Shown here piece after piece: positions 47,322 to 56,063 of a stretch of 64,000 nucleotides of DNA. The position numbers and the translations under genes were made by a program. Within the stretch, counting starts at the first letter, position 1; every line of letters starts with the position of its first letter. The stretch spans positions 4,390,001 to 4,454,000 of the forward strand of contig NZ_CP041402.1 in assembly GCF_007018905.1 (NCBI RefSeq), read 5' to 3'. The notes under the pieces were generated by a model. It saw only the letters and a program-made list of their open reading frames with translations. It had not been told where the DNA came from and made no database searches. This DNA is from Tardiphaga sp. vice304. GTDB taxonomy: Bacteria; Pseudomonadota; Alphaproteobacteria; Rhizobiales; Xanthobacteraceae.

Positions 47322-48899
47322 CTACTCCGCCGCCGAAACCTGCGGCATGTCGCGCTGGCGCTTCATGACGATCTTGTTGAGCGCGCCCAGATAGGCCTTG
47401 GCCGAGGCGACCAGCGTATCGGGATCGGCGGCACGCGAGGTCATGGAGCGACCCTCATGCGCCAGCCGCACCGACACTTCGGCCTGCGCGTCGGTACCCT
47501 GCGTGACCGCATGGACCTGATACAGTTCCAGCTTGGCCTCATGCGGCACCAGCAGCTTGATGCAGTTGAACACCGCATCCACCGGCCCGTTGCCCTCGGC
47601 CTCCTCGATCTTGATGACGCCATCGATATCGAGCTTCATGGTGGCGCGTTGCGGGCCGTGGGTGCCGGCGATCACCGTCAGCGAGGCCAGCTTGATGCGG
47701 TCATGCGCGGCGGTCATTTCCTGATCGACCAGCGCTTCCAGATCCTCGTCGTAGATGTCCTTCTTGCGGTCGGCCAGCGCCTTGAAGCGCACGAAGGCGT
47801 CTTCCAGCTGGTTGGCGCCGAGCTTATGGCCCATCTCCTCCAGCTTGTGAATGAAGGCATGGCGGCCGGAATGCTTACCCATCACCAGCGAGGTCTGCTT
47901 CACGCCGACCGTTTCCGGCAGCATGATCTCGTAGGTCTGCGCGTTCTTCAGCATGCCGTCCTGATGAATGCCGCTCTCATGGGCGAAGGCGTTGCGGCCG
48001 ACGATCGCCTTGTTGAACTGCACCGGGAACGAGGTCGCCGCCGACACCACCTTGGAGGCACGCGTCAGCATCGTGGTGTCGATGTTGTTCCAGTACGGCA
48101 GCTTGTCGTTGCGGGTCTTGATCGCCATCACGATCTCTTCCAGCGCGGCATTGCCGGCGCGTTCGCCGATGCCGTTGATGGTGCACTCGATCTGCCGCGC
48201 GCCGCCGCGCACGCCGGCCATCGAATTGGCCACAGCCATGCCGAGGTCGTTGTGGCAGTGTACCGAGAACACCGCCTTGTCGGAGTTCGGCACGTTTTCA
48301 CGCACCCGCTTGAACAGGTCGTAATATTCCTCGGGCACCGAATAGCCGACGGTGTCGGGAATGTTGATGGTGGTGGCGCCGGCCTTGATGGCGGATTCGA
48401 CGCAGCGGCACAGGAAGTCGAATTCGGTGCGGGTGCCGTCCTCGGACGACCATTCGACGTCGTCGGTGTGGTTGCGCGCGCGCGTCACCGACGAGATCAC
48501 CAGATCATGGACCGCGTCGGGCTCCATCTGCAGCTTGAACTTCATATGGACCGGCGAGGTCGACAGGAAGGAGTGGATGCGGCCGCGCTTCGCCGGCTTG
48601 ATCGCCTCGGCGCAGCGGTCGATGTCCTTGGCGCCGGCGCGCGACAATCCGCAGATCACCGAGTTACGGCTGCGCTTGGCGATCTCGTGCACGGCCTCGA
48701 AGTCGCCGTCGGAGGCGATCGGGAAGCCGGCCTCGATCACGTCGACGCCCATATCGTCCAGCATGGCGGCGATCTCGAGCTTTTCCTCGAACGTCATGGT
48801 GGCGCCGGGACACTGCTCACCGTCGCGCAAGGTGGTGTCAAAAATGATGACGCGGTCTTTGTCGGACTTGTCCTGAACGGACGGGGTGGTGGCGATCAT
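47322..48899 (-). CDS. leuA: 2-isopropylmalate synthase
   Basis: First committed enzyme of leucine synthesis, 525 residues. The catalytic TIM barrel shows IIFDTTLRDGEQCPGATMTF (metal Asp and Arg), GIGERAGNAALEEIVMAI and ESGIHQDGML. The C-terminal LeuA dimer domain provides leucine feedback. The start is at 48899, preceded by a purine-poor SD. Upstream lies a short frame rich in Leu codons and a hairpin, suggesting attenuation. Confidence 0.96.
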   Translation of the reverse strand: MIATTPSVQDKSDKDRVIIFDTTLRDGEQCPGATMTFEEKLEIAAMLDDMGVDVIEAGFPIASDGDFEAVHEIAKRSRNSVICGLSRAGAKDIDRCAEAIKPAKRGRIHSFLSTSPVHMKFKLQMEPDAVHDLVISSVTRARNHTDDVEWSSEDGTRTEFDFLCRCVESAIKAGATTINIPDTVGYSVPEEYYDLFKRVRENVPNSDKAVFSVHCHNDLGMAVANSMAGVRGGARQIECTINGIGERAGNAALEEIVMAIKTRNDKLPYWNNIDTTMLTRASKVVSAATSFPVQFNKAIVGRNAFAHESGIHQDGMLKNAQTYEIMLPETVGVKQTSLVMGKHSGRHAFIHKLEEMGHKLGANQLEDAFVRFKALADRKKDIYDEDLEALVDQEMTAAHDRIKLASLTVIAGTHGPQRATMKLDIDGVIKIEEAEGNGPVDAVFNCIKLLVPHEAKLELYQVHAVTQGTDAQAEVSVRLAHEGRSMTSRAADPDTLVASAKAYLGALNKIVMKRQRDMPQVSAAE

Positions 48900-48963
48900 G
48901 GGAGGTATCCTTGAATCGGGGCGCCGCTGTCCGGGCGCCGGAGGGGGCTGGTCATCTCACAAT

Positions 48964-49007
48964 CCCCTGAGTACCCAGGCCAAAAAGGCCCAGCCGGCGC
49001 TCAGGGG
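48964..49007 (-). promoter_or_regulatory. Candidate leuA attenuator hairpin
   Basis: CCCCTGAG and CTCAGGGG enclose a smaller GGCC-loop-GGCC hairpin, overlapping the end of the leader peptide. GCGCCGG inside can alternatively pair with CCGGCGC about 50 nt further on. Mutually exclusive folds fit transcription attenuation or ribosome-controlled access. No U-run terminator is obvious, so the mechanism is uncertain. Confidence 0.5.
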
Positions 49008-49126
49008 CAGATAAGAAGAAGCAGTCCGCCGCGAAGGGTGGAGCGCAGCGCAGCCGGAATCGCACGGGCACACGCGGCACCAGCCACCGTCCCTCGAACT
49101 CCAACATCGTCGCTGCGAATCAGCAT
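49001..49126 (-). CDS. Putative leu leader peptide
   Basis: 41-codon frame from ATG 49126 (AAGG about 8 nt upstream) ending GGLLLLICP and stop. Four consecutive Leu codons precede the stop, about 100 nt before the leuA start. This is what a leucine-sensing attenuator leader looks like. Not proven to be translated. Confidence 0.6.
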   Translation of the reverse strand: MLIRSDDVGVRGTVAGAACARAIPAALRSTLRGGLLLLICP

Positions 49127-49507
49127 TGTCACACCTTCAAGTCCGCATCCTCGGCCTGAACCCCTGAGAGTTCGTTGCCGCAGCGGACGTTGGCCTGTTG
49201 TAGACGAATCGTGGCGGGCCGCAACGATTAAGAGGGTCAGGATGGTTGACCTTTCACCCCTCCCCTTTTGAGGGGGTAGGTCGAGAGCACGGCGCGAAGC
49301 GTGGTGTTGTCGGGGTGGGGTGACAGCGCCTGTGGTTGGCACCGAGACCGCTCACCAGCGCTGTCACCCCACCCCGGTTCGCATCATGCGTCGCATGCTG
49401 CGAACCGACCCTCCCCCTCAAAAGGAGAGGGTGAAAGAGGTCGGCCACACCCATTTCCCCCTGCCCCGCGTCCGCCTACAACGCCAACGCACCCAGCGAG
49501 GATATCC
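49127..49507. other. Intergenic region between leuA leader and the DapA-like gene
   Basis: Holds the leuA promoter region on the left and the repeat at 49253-49439. No further gene is supported. Confidence 0.5.
49253..49439. repeat. Palindromic intergenic repeat
   Basis: CACCCCTCCCCTTTTGAGGG at the left is inverted near 49407-49434 (CCCCCTCAAAAGGAGAGGGTG-like), and GGTGGGGTGACAGCGC-type arms also pair inside. Resembles scattered Rhizobiales repeats. Confidence 0.7.
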
Positions 49508-50404
49508 ATGACCAGCTTCCTGAACGGCCTGTCGGCCTTCCCGATCACCCCAGCGGACCCCATCGGCAAGGTCGACACCGCGGCGCTGCGACGGCTGGTG
49601 ACGCCGCTGGTGACGGCGAAGGTCGATTCGATCGGGCTACTCGGCTCGACCGGCATTTATCCGTTCCTGGCGCGCGCCGAGCGGCGGCGTGCCATCGATG
49701 CGGCGCTGGAAGAAACCAACGGTAGCGTCCCCGTGCTGGTCGGGATCGGCGCGCTTCGCACCGTTGAGGCGATCGCGCTGGCACAGGACGCCAAGGCCGC
49801 GGGCGCTTCCGCCGGGCTGCTGGCGCCGGTGTCCTACACGCCGCTCACCGAAGACGAGGTGTTCGCGCATTTTTCGGCGGTTGCCGCGGCCTGCGACCTG
49901 CCGATCGTAATCTACGATAATTTCGGCACCACGCATTTCAAATTCACGCCGGAGTTGATCGGCCGTATCGCGCGCATTCCCGGGGTCATCGCGGTGAAGG
50001 GCGCATCGCAGGCGCCTGAGCTTGCCGCGGATCACCACCAGCAATTGCGTGATGCCGTGCCGTCGGGCTTTTCCATCGGCTATTCCGGCGACTGGAACGC
50101 CACGGAAGCGCTGCTCGCGGGCGGCGACGCCTGGTACTGCGTCGCGGCCGGGCTGTTTCCGAAAGCCTGCCTCGCCATCGTGCACGCCGTGCAGACGGGC
50201 GATGTCGCCGAGGCTCGCCGCCTCAATGCGGAGCTGCAGCCGCTGTGGGCGCTGTTCCAGGAATTTTCCAGCCTGCGCGTGATGTATGCCGCGGCGGAGA
50301 TCCTCAGCGTCTGCAACGCCGAGCCGCCCCGCCCCGTGCTGCCGCTCTCGGACGCCGCGAAGCAAAAGGTCGCGCAGGTGCTGCGAGAATTGAAGCTGAG
50401 CTAA
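49508..50404 (+). CDS. Dihydrodipicolinate synthase family aldolase
   Basis: Class I (Schiff-base) aldolase/lyase of 298 residues. ATG 49508 follows GAGGA. The catalytic Lys is in GVIAVKGAS and the Tyr in IVIYDNFGTT. The substrate loop is LGSTGIYPFL, where true DapA has G-T-T-G-E, so a different 2-oxoacid substrate is likely. Not in a lysine operon. An upstream in-frame start at 49301 would cross the repeat and is rejected. Confidence 0.88.
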   Translation: MTSFLNGLSAFPITPADPIGKVDTAALRRLVTPLVTAKVDSIGLLGSTGIYPFLARAERRRAIDAALEETNGSVPVLVGIGALRTVEAIALAQDAKAAGASAGLLAPVSYTPLTEDEVFAHFSAVAAACDLPIVIYDNFGTTHFKFTPELIGRIARIPGVIAVKGASQAPELAADHHQQLRDAVPSGFSIGYSGDWNATEALLAGGDAWYCVAAGLFPKACLAIVHAVQTGDVAEARRLNAELQPLWALFQEFSSLRVMYAAAEILSVCNAEPPRPVLPLSDAAKQKVAQVLRELKLS

Positions 50405-50413
50405 CGCGGCATT

Positions 50414-50507
50414 CGTAGGGTGGGAAAAGCGAAGCGTGCCCACCCTCCATGGCTCGGCGGCAATGGTGGGCACGGCGCAAGGGCGCCTTTGCCCACCCTA
50501 CGGTCTC
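50414..50507. repeat. Palindromic intergenic repeat
   Basis: CGTAGGGTGGGAAAAGCGAA at the left is inverted near 50480-50503 (TTTGCCCACCCTACG). Typical Bradyrhizobium-style repeat between convergent genes. Confidence 0.8.
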
Positions 50508-51507
50508 ACGCCTTCGCACGCCCCTGCATCGCGGGCGCCTTCTCCGTCTTCTTGGCGCCAGACTTCTTCACATCCTTGTTAACCACCGCCGTAGCCTTCG
50601 GCTCGATCGGCGGGCCCTCTTTCAGCAACGCCTCGCGCACGGCATTCAGCCCCGGCAGGTCGGCCTTGTCGGTCTGGGGGAATTTCAGGTCGAGCTTCTC
50701 CAGCGCGCTGACGATGGTCGAGCCAATTACCACGCGCGCGAACCACTTGTGGTCCGCCGGCACCACGTGCCACGGCGCGTCCTTGCTCGCCGTGCCCCCT
50801 ATCACGTCCTGATAGGCGCTCTGGTACTTGTCCCACAGCGCCCGCTCGCCGACATCTGCCATCGAGAACTTCCAGTTCTTGGCGGGTTCGTCGAGCCGGT
50901 CGAGAAAGCGCAGCCGCTGCTCTTCCTTGGAGACGTTGAGGAAGAACTTGAGCACCACGGTCCCGTTGCGAGCCAGGTATCGTTCGAACGCCGAGATATC
51001 CTCGAAGCGATCACGCCAGATGTTCTTGTTGATCAGTTCCGGCGGAATTTTCTGCTTGGCCAGAATTTCCGGATGGACCCGCACCACGAGGCATTCCTCG
51101 TAATAAGAGCGGTTAAAGATGCCGATGCGACCGCGCTGCGGCACCGCGATGGTATGGCGCCACATGAAATCGTGGTCGAGTTCGCTGGACGACGGCGTCT
51201 TGAACGAATGCACCTCGCAGCCCTGCGGATTGATGCCGTCGAACACCGCCTCGATGGCGCTGTCCTTGCCGGCGGCATCCATGCCCTGGAAAATCAGCAA
51301 GAGCGACCAACGGTCCTGCGCGTAGAGCTTTTCCTGCAGTTCCTGCAACCGCGTCCGGTTGGCCTCGACAATCTTCTTGCCGGTCTCCTTGTGCAACCCG
51401 CCTCGGGCGCCGGTGTCATGGCCCTTGAGATGAAACGGCCTGGAGCCATCGACACTGAACGGCTCGACATAGGATTTCAGGGCGGACGCGGTGGACTTGG
51501 CCGTCAT
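50506..51507 (-). CDS. Polyphosphate kinase 2 family protein
   Basis: Polyphosphate:nucleotide phosphotransferase of about 333 residues. Walker A is FQGMDAAGKDSAIEAVF, followed by QGCEVHSFKTPSSSELDHDF. The Walker-B-like and lid segments are GIFNRSYYEECLVVRVHPE and IWRDRFEDISAFERYL. ATG 51507 gives the family-typical start MTAKSTASALKSYVEPF; 51549 is possible. The C-terminus is Lys-rich. Nucleotide preference is not predictable. Confidence 0.92.
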   Translation of the reverse strand: MTAKSTASALKSYVEPFSVDGSRPFHLKGHDTGARGGLHKETGKKIVEANRTRLQELQEKLYAQDRWSLLLIFQGMDAAGKDSAIEAVFDGINPQGCEVHSFKTPSSSELDHDFMWRHTIAVPQRGRIGIFNRSYYEECLVVRVHPEILAKQKIPPELINKNIWRDRFEDISAFERYLARNGTVVLKFFLNVSKEEQRLRFLDRLDEPAKNWKFSMADVGERALWDKYQSAYQDVIGGTASKDAPWHVVPADHKWFARVVIGSTIVSALEKLDLKFPQTDKADLPGLNAVREALLKEGPPIEPKATAVVNKDVKKSGAKKTEKAPAMQGRAKA

Positions 51508-51587
51508 GGGGTCGAAACTCCGGAAATGAGTATTGATGCTACCGCGCATGGCGCGCGAGCGCCACCCAGCCCGGTCGAATGCACGGG

Positions 51588-52295
51588 CTACGCCACCACC
51601 TGCAACTGCGCGGCGATGAACGCCGTCACGAAAACCGGCATGGTCGCCGTGAAATCATCGATGCGGCGCACTACATGCATCGCACTTAGTTCCGGCGAAA
51701 CCTGCACGGCCAGGTTCGCTTCTATCCTCTGCCGCAAGGCTTCCGCAGGCATATCGACGTCGAGAACCCGCATCATCGCGATCGAACGCGGCGTCACCAC
51801 GCAGTGCCAATCAGCAGCGGCGACGTAGTCCGAAGGCTCGAGGCCGGTTTCCTCGCCGACCTCGCGCGCCACGCTGCCGGCCAGATCGACGGCGTCGCCG
51901 CGGAGATCGTCGAGGTCGGGCGTACCGGATGGAAAATAGATCCGCCCGCCATTGGCCGTGCCTGAGCTCATTTCACCGAGGAGGTAGGCGCCGTCGCTGC
52001 TGCGCAGCGCGCCCATGCCGAAGCCGTTGAAGACCTCGTCGTCAGGCCCGCCGAAATCGCGCCACGCGAGGAAGCTCGCGAAATCGGTGTCGAAATATTC
52101 CGCGCGGAAGTGCGTTCCGCTGAACACCGGCTTGCGGCCGAGCAGGATACGACCGTTGAACAGCCCGGGCTTCTCGCTTTGCTTCTGCGCGAAGTGGGCG
52201 TCGATCTCGGCGCGGCGCTGCTCGGCGAACGTCCAGGGCGACGGCCGGTACGCCAGATCGAGCGTCGTGATGCGATGGATGACGGGCGACGTCAT
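51588..52295 (-). CDS. Nudix hydrolase
   Basis: 235 residues. The Nudix signature is AREVGEETGLEPSDY, with the preceding Gly in GTPDLDDL. Substrate unknown. It starts 9 bp after the stop of the binding-protein gene upstream, so it belongs to the same transcript as the ABC importer. That suggests a role in handling the imported compound, for example a thiamine- or pyrimidine-like molecule. Confidence 0.85.
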   Translation of the reverse strand: MTSPVIHRITTLDLAYRPSPWTFAEQRRAEIDAHFAQKQSEKPGLFNGRILLGRKPVFSGTHFRAEYFDTDFASFLAWRDFGGPDDEVFNGFGMGALRSSDGAYLLGEMSSGTANGGRIYFPSGTPDLDDLRGDAVDLAGSVAREVGEETGLEPSDYVAAADWHCVVTPRSIAMMRVLDVDMPAEALRQRIEANLAVQVSPELSAMHVVRRIDDFTATMPVFVTAFIAAQLQVVA

Positions 52296-52304
52296 GCCGC
52301 AGAA

Positions 52305-53333
52305 CTATTTCGCATTCGTCCCCATCGTCCGGCCGGCCTGCTCGACATATTTGTTGGTCCAGGTCTTGGTCACGTCGATGTTCGCTTTTGCAATTTCCGG
52401 CGAACTCTCGCTGAACACCGCCAGCACCGCGTCGGCCCCCTTCGGGTCCATCTTGCCGTCCAGCGAATACATCGGGATGGTGTTCTTCAGCGCCGCCAGA
52501 TACAGCGCCTTGTCCTTGCCGACGAGGCCCTCCGGCATCTTGGCCATGATCTCCTCCGGCGTGTGCGAATGAATCCAGGTCAAGGTGTTGAGGATGGCCA
52601 CCGTCAGTGCCTGCACTTCCTTCTCGTGGCTCTTGACCCACGCCGTCGTGCTGTACAGCGCGCCGCCGGGATAGTCGCCGCCGAACACCGCCTGCGTGTC
52701 ATGCGCCGTGCGGGTGTCGCTGAGAATGCGCAGGTCCTTGTAAGTGCCCTGCAGCACGGTGACGGCGGGATCGAGCATCACGGCGGCGTCGATCTGGCCC
52801 TGCTGCATCGCCGCCACCGCGGTAGCGCCGAGGCCGACGCCGATTACCGAGGTGCCGGCCGGATCGAGGCCGTTCTTCTTCAGCATGAATTTCAGGAAGA
52901 AGTCGGTGGAGGAGCCGGGCGCGCTGACACCGACCTTCTTGCCGGCGAGGTCCTTGATCGACTTGATCTCGTCGGTGTGTTTTGGCGAGACCACCAGCAC
53001 CAGCCCGGGATAGCGGTCATAGACCACGAAGGACTGCAGCTCCTGTTTCTTGGCGGCGAGGTTGACGCAGTGGTCGAAATAGCCGGACACCACATCCGCG
53101 CTGCCGCCGAGCACCGCCTTCAGCGCGTCCGAGCCGCCCTTGAGATCAACCAGTTCGACGCTGACGCCGGCTCTGTCGAATTCGCCGAGCTCGCGCGCCA
53201 GCACCGTCGGCAGGTAGCACAGGCAGGCCCCGCCGCCGACCGCGATGGTCACCTTGCTCTGCGCGGCGGCCATATCGCTTAGCATCAAGAGGGCAAACAG
53301 CGGCGCCATCAGCCGGCCGAACCAACGTGTCAT
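52305..53333 (-). CDS. ABC transporter substrate-binding protein (NMT1/SsuA-like)
   Basis: Periplasmic binding protein of 342 residues. Signal peptide ends near MAAAQ. Family features are VTIAVGGGACLCYLPTVLAR, VELVDLKGGSDALKAVLGGS and DLAGKKVGVSAPGSSTDFFL. Ligands of this family include nitrate, sulfonates, taurine and thiamine precursors, and none can be singled out. Third gene of the ATPase-permease-binding protein-Nudix operon. Confidence 0.9.
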   Translation of the reverse strand: MTRWFGRLMAPLFALLMLSDMAAAQSKVTIAVGGGACLCYLPTVLARELGEFDRAGVSVELVDLKGGSDALKAVLGGSADVVSGYFDHCVNLAAKKQELQSFVVYDRYPGLVLVVSPKHTDEIKSIKDLAGKKVGVSAPGSSTDFFLKFMLKKNGLDPAGTSVIGVGLGATAVAAMQQGQIDAAVMLDPAVTVLQGTYKDLRILSDTRTAHDTQAVFGGDYPGGALYSTTAWVKSHEKEVQALTVAILNTLTWIHSHTPEEIMAKMPEGLVGKDKALYLAALKNTIPMYSLDGKMDPKGADAVLAVFSESSPEIAKANIDVTKTWTNKYVEQAGRTMGTNAK

Positions 53334-53402
53334 GATGATCTCCCTGATCGTTCTTTCGGCCAGGATAGAGCAGCGCCCGCGCTTTGAGAAGCCAGCCGTG
53401 TT

Positions 53403-54188
53403 TCAGTCCCGCCCTGCCGCTGCCGGCTTCCACACCAGCAGACGGCGCTCGACCAGCGTGACCGCCAGATCGATCAGGATCACGAAGGCCGACAGCACGA
53501 TCATGCCGGCGAACACGCCGGCGACGTCGAACGTGCCTTCCGCCTGCTGAATCAGGTAGCCGAGCCCGGCGGCCGAGCCGAGATATTCGCCGACCACCGC
53601 GCCGACCACGGCGAAACCCACCGCGGTGTGCAGAGACGAGAACATCCATGACAGCGCCGAGGGCCAGTAAACGTGGCGCAATTGCTGGCGCTCGTCCATG
53701 CCGAGCATGCTGGCATTATCGACCAGCGCGCGGCTGGTCTCCTTGACGCCCTGGTAAACGTTGAAGAACACGATGAAGAACACCAGCGTGACGCCGAGCG
53801 CGACCTTTGACCAGATGCCGAGCCCGAGCCACAATGTGAAGATCGGCGCCAGCACCACGCGCGGCAGCGCGTTGATCATCTTCACATAGGGATCGAACAC
53901 GGCAGCGACGCGCGGCTGCCGCGCGAACCAGAACCCGACCATCACGCCGGCTACCGAGCCTATCACGAAGGCCAGCACCGACTCCAGCAGCGTGATCCCC
54001 AGATGCTTCCAGATCACGCCAGACGCAAACCACGCGACGATCTGGCTGAACACGTCGACCGGATTGGAAAAAAAGAACGGCGGCAGCAGCGGCTTGCCGA
54101 ACAGCGGTACCGTCGTCAGTACTTGCCACAGGCCGAGGAACACGACGGCGACCAGCGCCTGAAACAGCAGCAGCATGGGCCGGCTCAT
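53403..54188 (-). CDS. ABC transporter permease (SsuC/TauC-like)
   Basis: Membrane subunit of 261 residues from ATG 54188, which overlaps the ATPase stop by 4 bp. The EAA loop is VKETSRALVDNASMLGMDER. A longer upstream reading is out of character (Arg/Ala-rich) and rejected. Partner of the adjacent binding protein and ATPase. Confidence 0.9.
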   Translation of the reverse strand: MSRPMLLLFQALVAVVFLGLWQVLTTVPLFGKPLLPPFFFSNPVDVFSQIVAWFASGVIWKHLGITLLESVLAFVIGSVAGVMVGFWFARQPRVAAVFDPYVKMINALPRVVLAPIFTLWLGLGIWSKVALGVTLVFFIVFFNVYQGVKETSRALVDNASMLGMDERQQLRHVYWPSALSWMFSSLHTAVGFAVVGAVVGEYLGSAAGLGYLIQQAEGTFDVAGVFAGMIVLSAFVILIDLAVTLVERRLLVWKPAAAGRD

Positions 54189-55015
54189 CGCGAGATCTCC
54201 GCAGGACCTTGCGACTGCGCGTAGCCCTTCATCACTTCGTCCTTCAGCACGTCCCAGATCTGCCGGTGCAGCGCATGGAAATCCGGCAGCAGCCGCACTT
54301 CGAAAATATCGCGCGGGCGCGGCAGCGGCACGCGCCAGTCGCCGATGATGCGCGACGCCGGCCCCGCCGACATGATGACGACGCGATCGGCCAGCGCGAT
54401 GGCTTCCTCGAGGTCGTGGGTGACGAACAGCACCGCCTTGCGATGCGCGCTCCACAGCCGCAGCAAGAGGTCACCCATGATCTGCCTTGTCTGCGCATCG
54501 AGCGGACCGAACGGCTCGTCCATCAAGAGAATCTGGGGATCGCGGATCAGCACCTGGGCCAGGCCAACGCGCTTGCGCTGGCCGCCGGACAGCATGTGCG
54601 GATAGCGGTCGCCGAAGCCGCCGAGGCCGACCGACACCAGCCATTGCTGTGCGCGCTCCAGCGCCTCGGTCCGCGCGGTGCCCGCGATCTCCAGCCCGAT
54701 CGCCACATTGTCGCGCGCGGTCTTCCAGGGAAACAGCGCGTCGGCCTGAAACAGATAGCCGGCCTGCCTGTTCAAGCCCTGCAGCGGCTGGTCGAAAATG
54801 CGAATGGATCCCGCAGCCGGCCTCAACAATCCGGCGGCGACATTCAACAAGGTGGATTTACCGCAGCCGGTGGGCCCGACGATCGCGACGAACTCAGCCT
54901 CCGCCACGTTGAGCGTGGCTTGCTCGACCGCCGTATAGACGTGCTGGTCCACGCCAAACGCCACCGTGGCGCCGTCCAGCGCCACTGCTGATCCTCTCGC
55001 GGCGGTTGCCTGCAC
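54185..55015 (-). CDS. ABC transporter ATPase (SsuB/TauB-like)
   Basis: 276 residues. Walker A is VGPTGCGKSTLLNVAAG, signature is MLSGGQRKRVGLAQVLI, Walker B is ILLMDEPFGPLD and the switch His is in FVTHDLEEAI. First gene of the four-gene operon running leftward. Confidence 0.94.
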   Translation of the reverse strand: MQATAARGSAVALDGATVAFGVDQHVYTAVEQATLNVAEAEFVAIVGPTGCGKSTLLNVAAGLLRPAAGSIRIFDQPLQGLNRQAGYLFQADALFPWKTARDNVAIGLEIAGTARTEALERAQQWLVSVGLGGFGDRYPHMLSGGQRKRVGLAQVLIRDPQILLMDEPFGPLDAQTRQIMGDLLLRLWSAHRKAVLFVTHDLEEAIALADRVVIMSAGPASRIIGDWRVPLPRPRDIFEVRLLPDFHALHRQIWDVLKDEVMKGYAQSQGPAEISR

Positions 55016-55122
55016 GCGCGTTCCCTCGATGTTTCGTTGCAGATGGCTTAGCGGCGCACAGACCGGAATTCAACGGGGTCAATCTTGGTCCGCCGGATAC
55101 TGCATGTTAGCGTTGCAACGGC

Positions 55123-55255
55123 CCATCGGTTGTCGTCCCCGCGAAAGCGGGGACCCATAGCCTCAGGAGTTCTGTTTTGCGCTGTGGAAACAATCGAGCT
55201 CTTTCTTCGGGCTCAGAGGGTATGGGTCCCCGCTTCCGCGGGGATGACAGGAGAG
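55123..55255. repeat. Palindromic intergenic repeat
   Basis: GTCGTCCCCGCGAAAGCGGG at the left is inverted near 55228-55250 (CCCGCTTCCGCGGGGATGAC). It lies between two divergent ABC transporter operons. Confidence 0.85.
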
Positions 55256-55280
55256 TCCTGCGATCCAATTGCCGGCTTAC

Positions 55281-56063
55281 ATGACCGCCCCGCTCATCTC
55301 GTTCCAGCATGTCAGCAAGCGCTTCGACGGCGGCGTGCTCGCCGTGGACGATGTTTCGCTCGACGTCGCCGAAGGCGAGTTCCTGGCGATTGTCGGCGGT
55401 TCCGGTTCCGGCAAGACGACGTTGCTGCGGCTTGCCAACCGGCTGATCGACCCTTCCAGCGGCACGGTCACCGTGGGCGGCGAGGATGTCGCCGCCATCG
55501 ACCCGATCGGGCTGCGACGGCGTATCGGCTACGTGTTCCAGAGCGGCGGGCTGTTCCCGCATATGAGCGTTGCCGACAATATCGGCATCACGCCAAAACT
55601 GCTCGGCACGCCGGCGGCCGAGATCGCCGCGCGCGTCGACGAACTGCTCGACCTTGTCCGGCTCGATCGCACGCAGCATCGCGACCGCTTCCCGCACGAA
55701 CTGTCCGGCGGCCAGCGCCAGCGCGTCGGCGTCGCCCGCGCGCTCGCCGCGCGCCCGCGCATCGTGTTGATGGACGAACCCTTTGGCGCGCTAGATCCGT
55801 TGACGCGCGACGCGCTCGGCGACGATTATCGCGCGCTGCATACAAAGCTCGGCCTCACCACCATCATGATCACCCATGACATGACGGAAGCGATCCTGCT
55901 GGCCGATCGCGTCGCGGTGATGCGCTCCGGCCAACTGCTGGCGCAGGGCACCCTGACCGAGTTGTCGAACAACACCGACACCTATGTCGGCGAATTGCTC
56001 GGCACGCCGCGGCGGCAGGCCGAGCGACTGCAGATGCTGCTGCCGAAATCAGGTGCGGCATGA
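55281..56063 (+). CDS. ABC transporter ATPase (osmoprotectant OpuCA/ProV-like)
   Basis: About 260 residues from ATG 55281; a TTG at 55269 is the alternative. Walker A is VGGSGSGKTTLLRLANRL, signature is ELSGGQRQRVGVARAL, Walker B is IVLMDEPFGALD, and ITHDMTEAI carries the switch His. The QSGGLFPHMSVADNI Q-loop stretch is typical of glycine-betaine-type importers. Overlaps the fused permease gene by 4 bp. Confidence 0.92.
   Translation: MTAPLISFQHVSKRFDGGVLAVDDVSLDVAEGEFLAIVGGSGSGKTTLLRLANRLIDPSSGTVTVGGEDVAAIDPIGLRRRIGYVFQSGGLFPHMSVADNIGITPKLLGTPAAEIAARVDELLDLVRLDRTQHRDRFPHELSGGQRQRVGVARALAARPRIVLMDEPFGALDPLTRDALGDDYRALHTKLGLTTIMITHDMTEAILLADRVAVMRSGQLLAQGTLTELSNNTDTYVGELLGTPRRQAERLQMLLPKSGAA

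Noticed and set aside
47307..48914. Open frame of 535 codons antisense to leuA
   Set aside because: leuA on the other strand has full family motifs; the antisense translation is His/Arg/Val-rich without domains.
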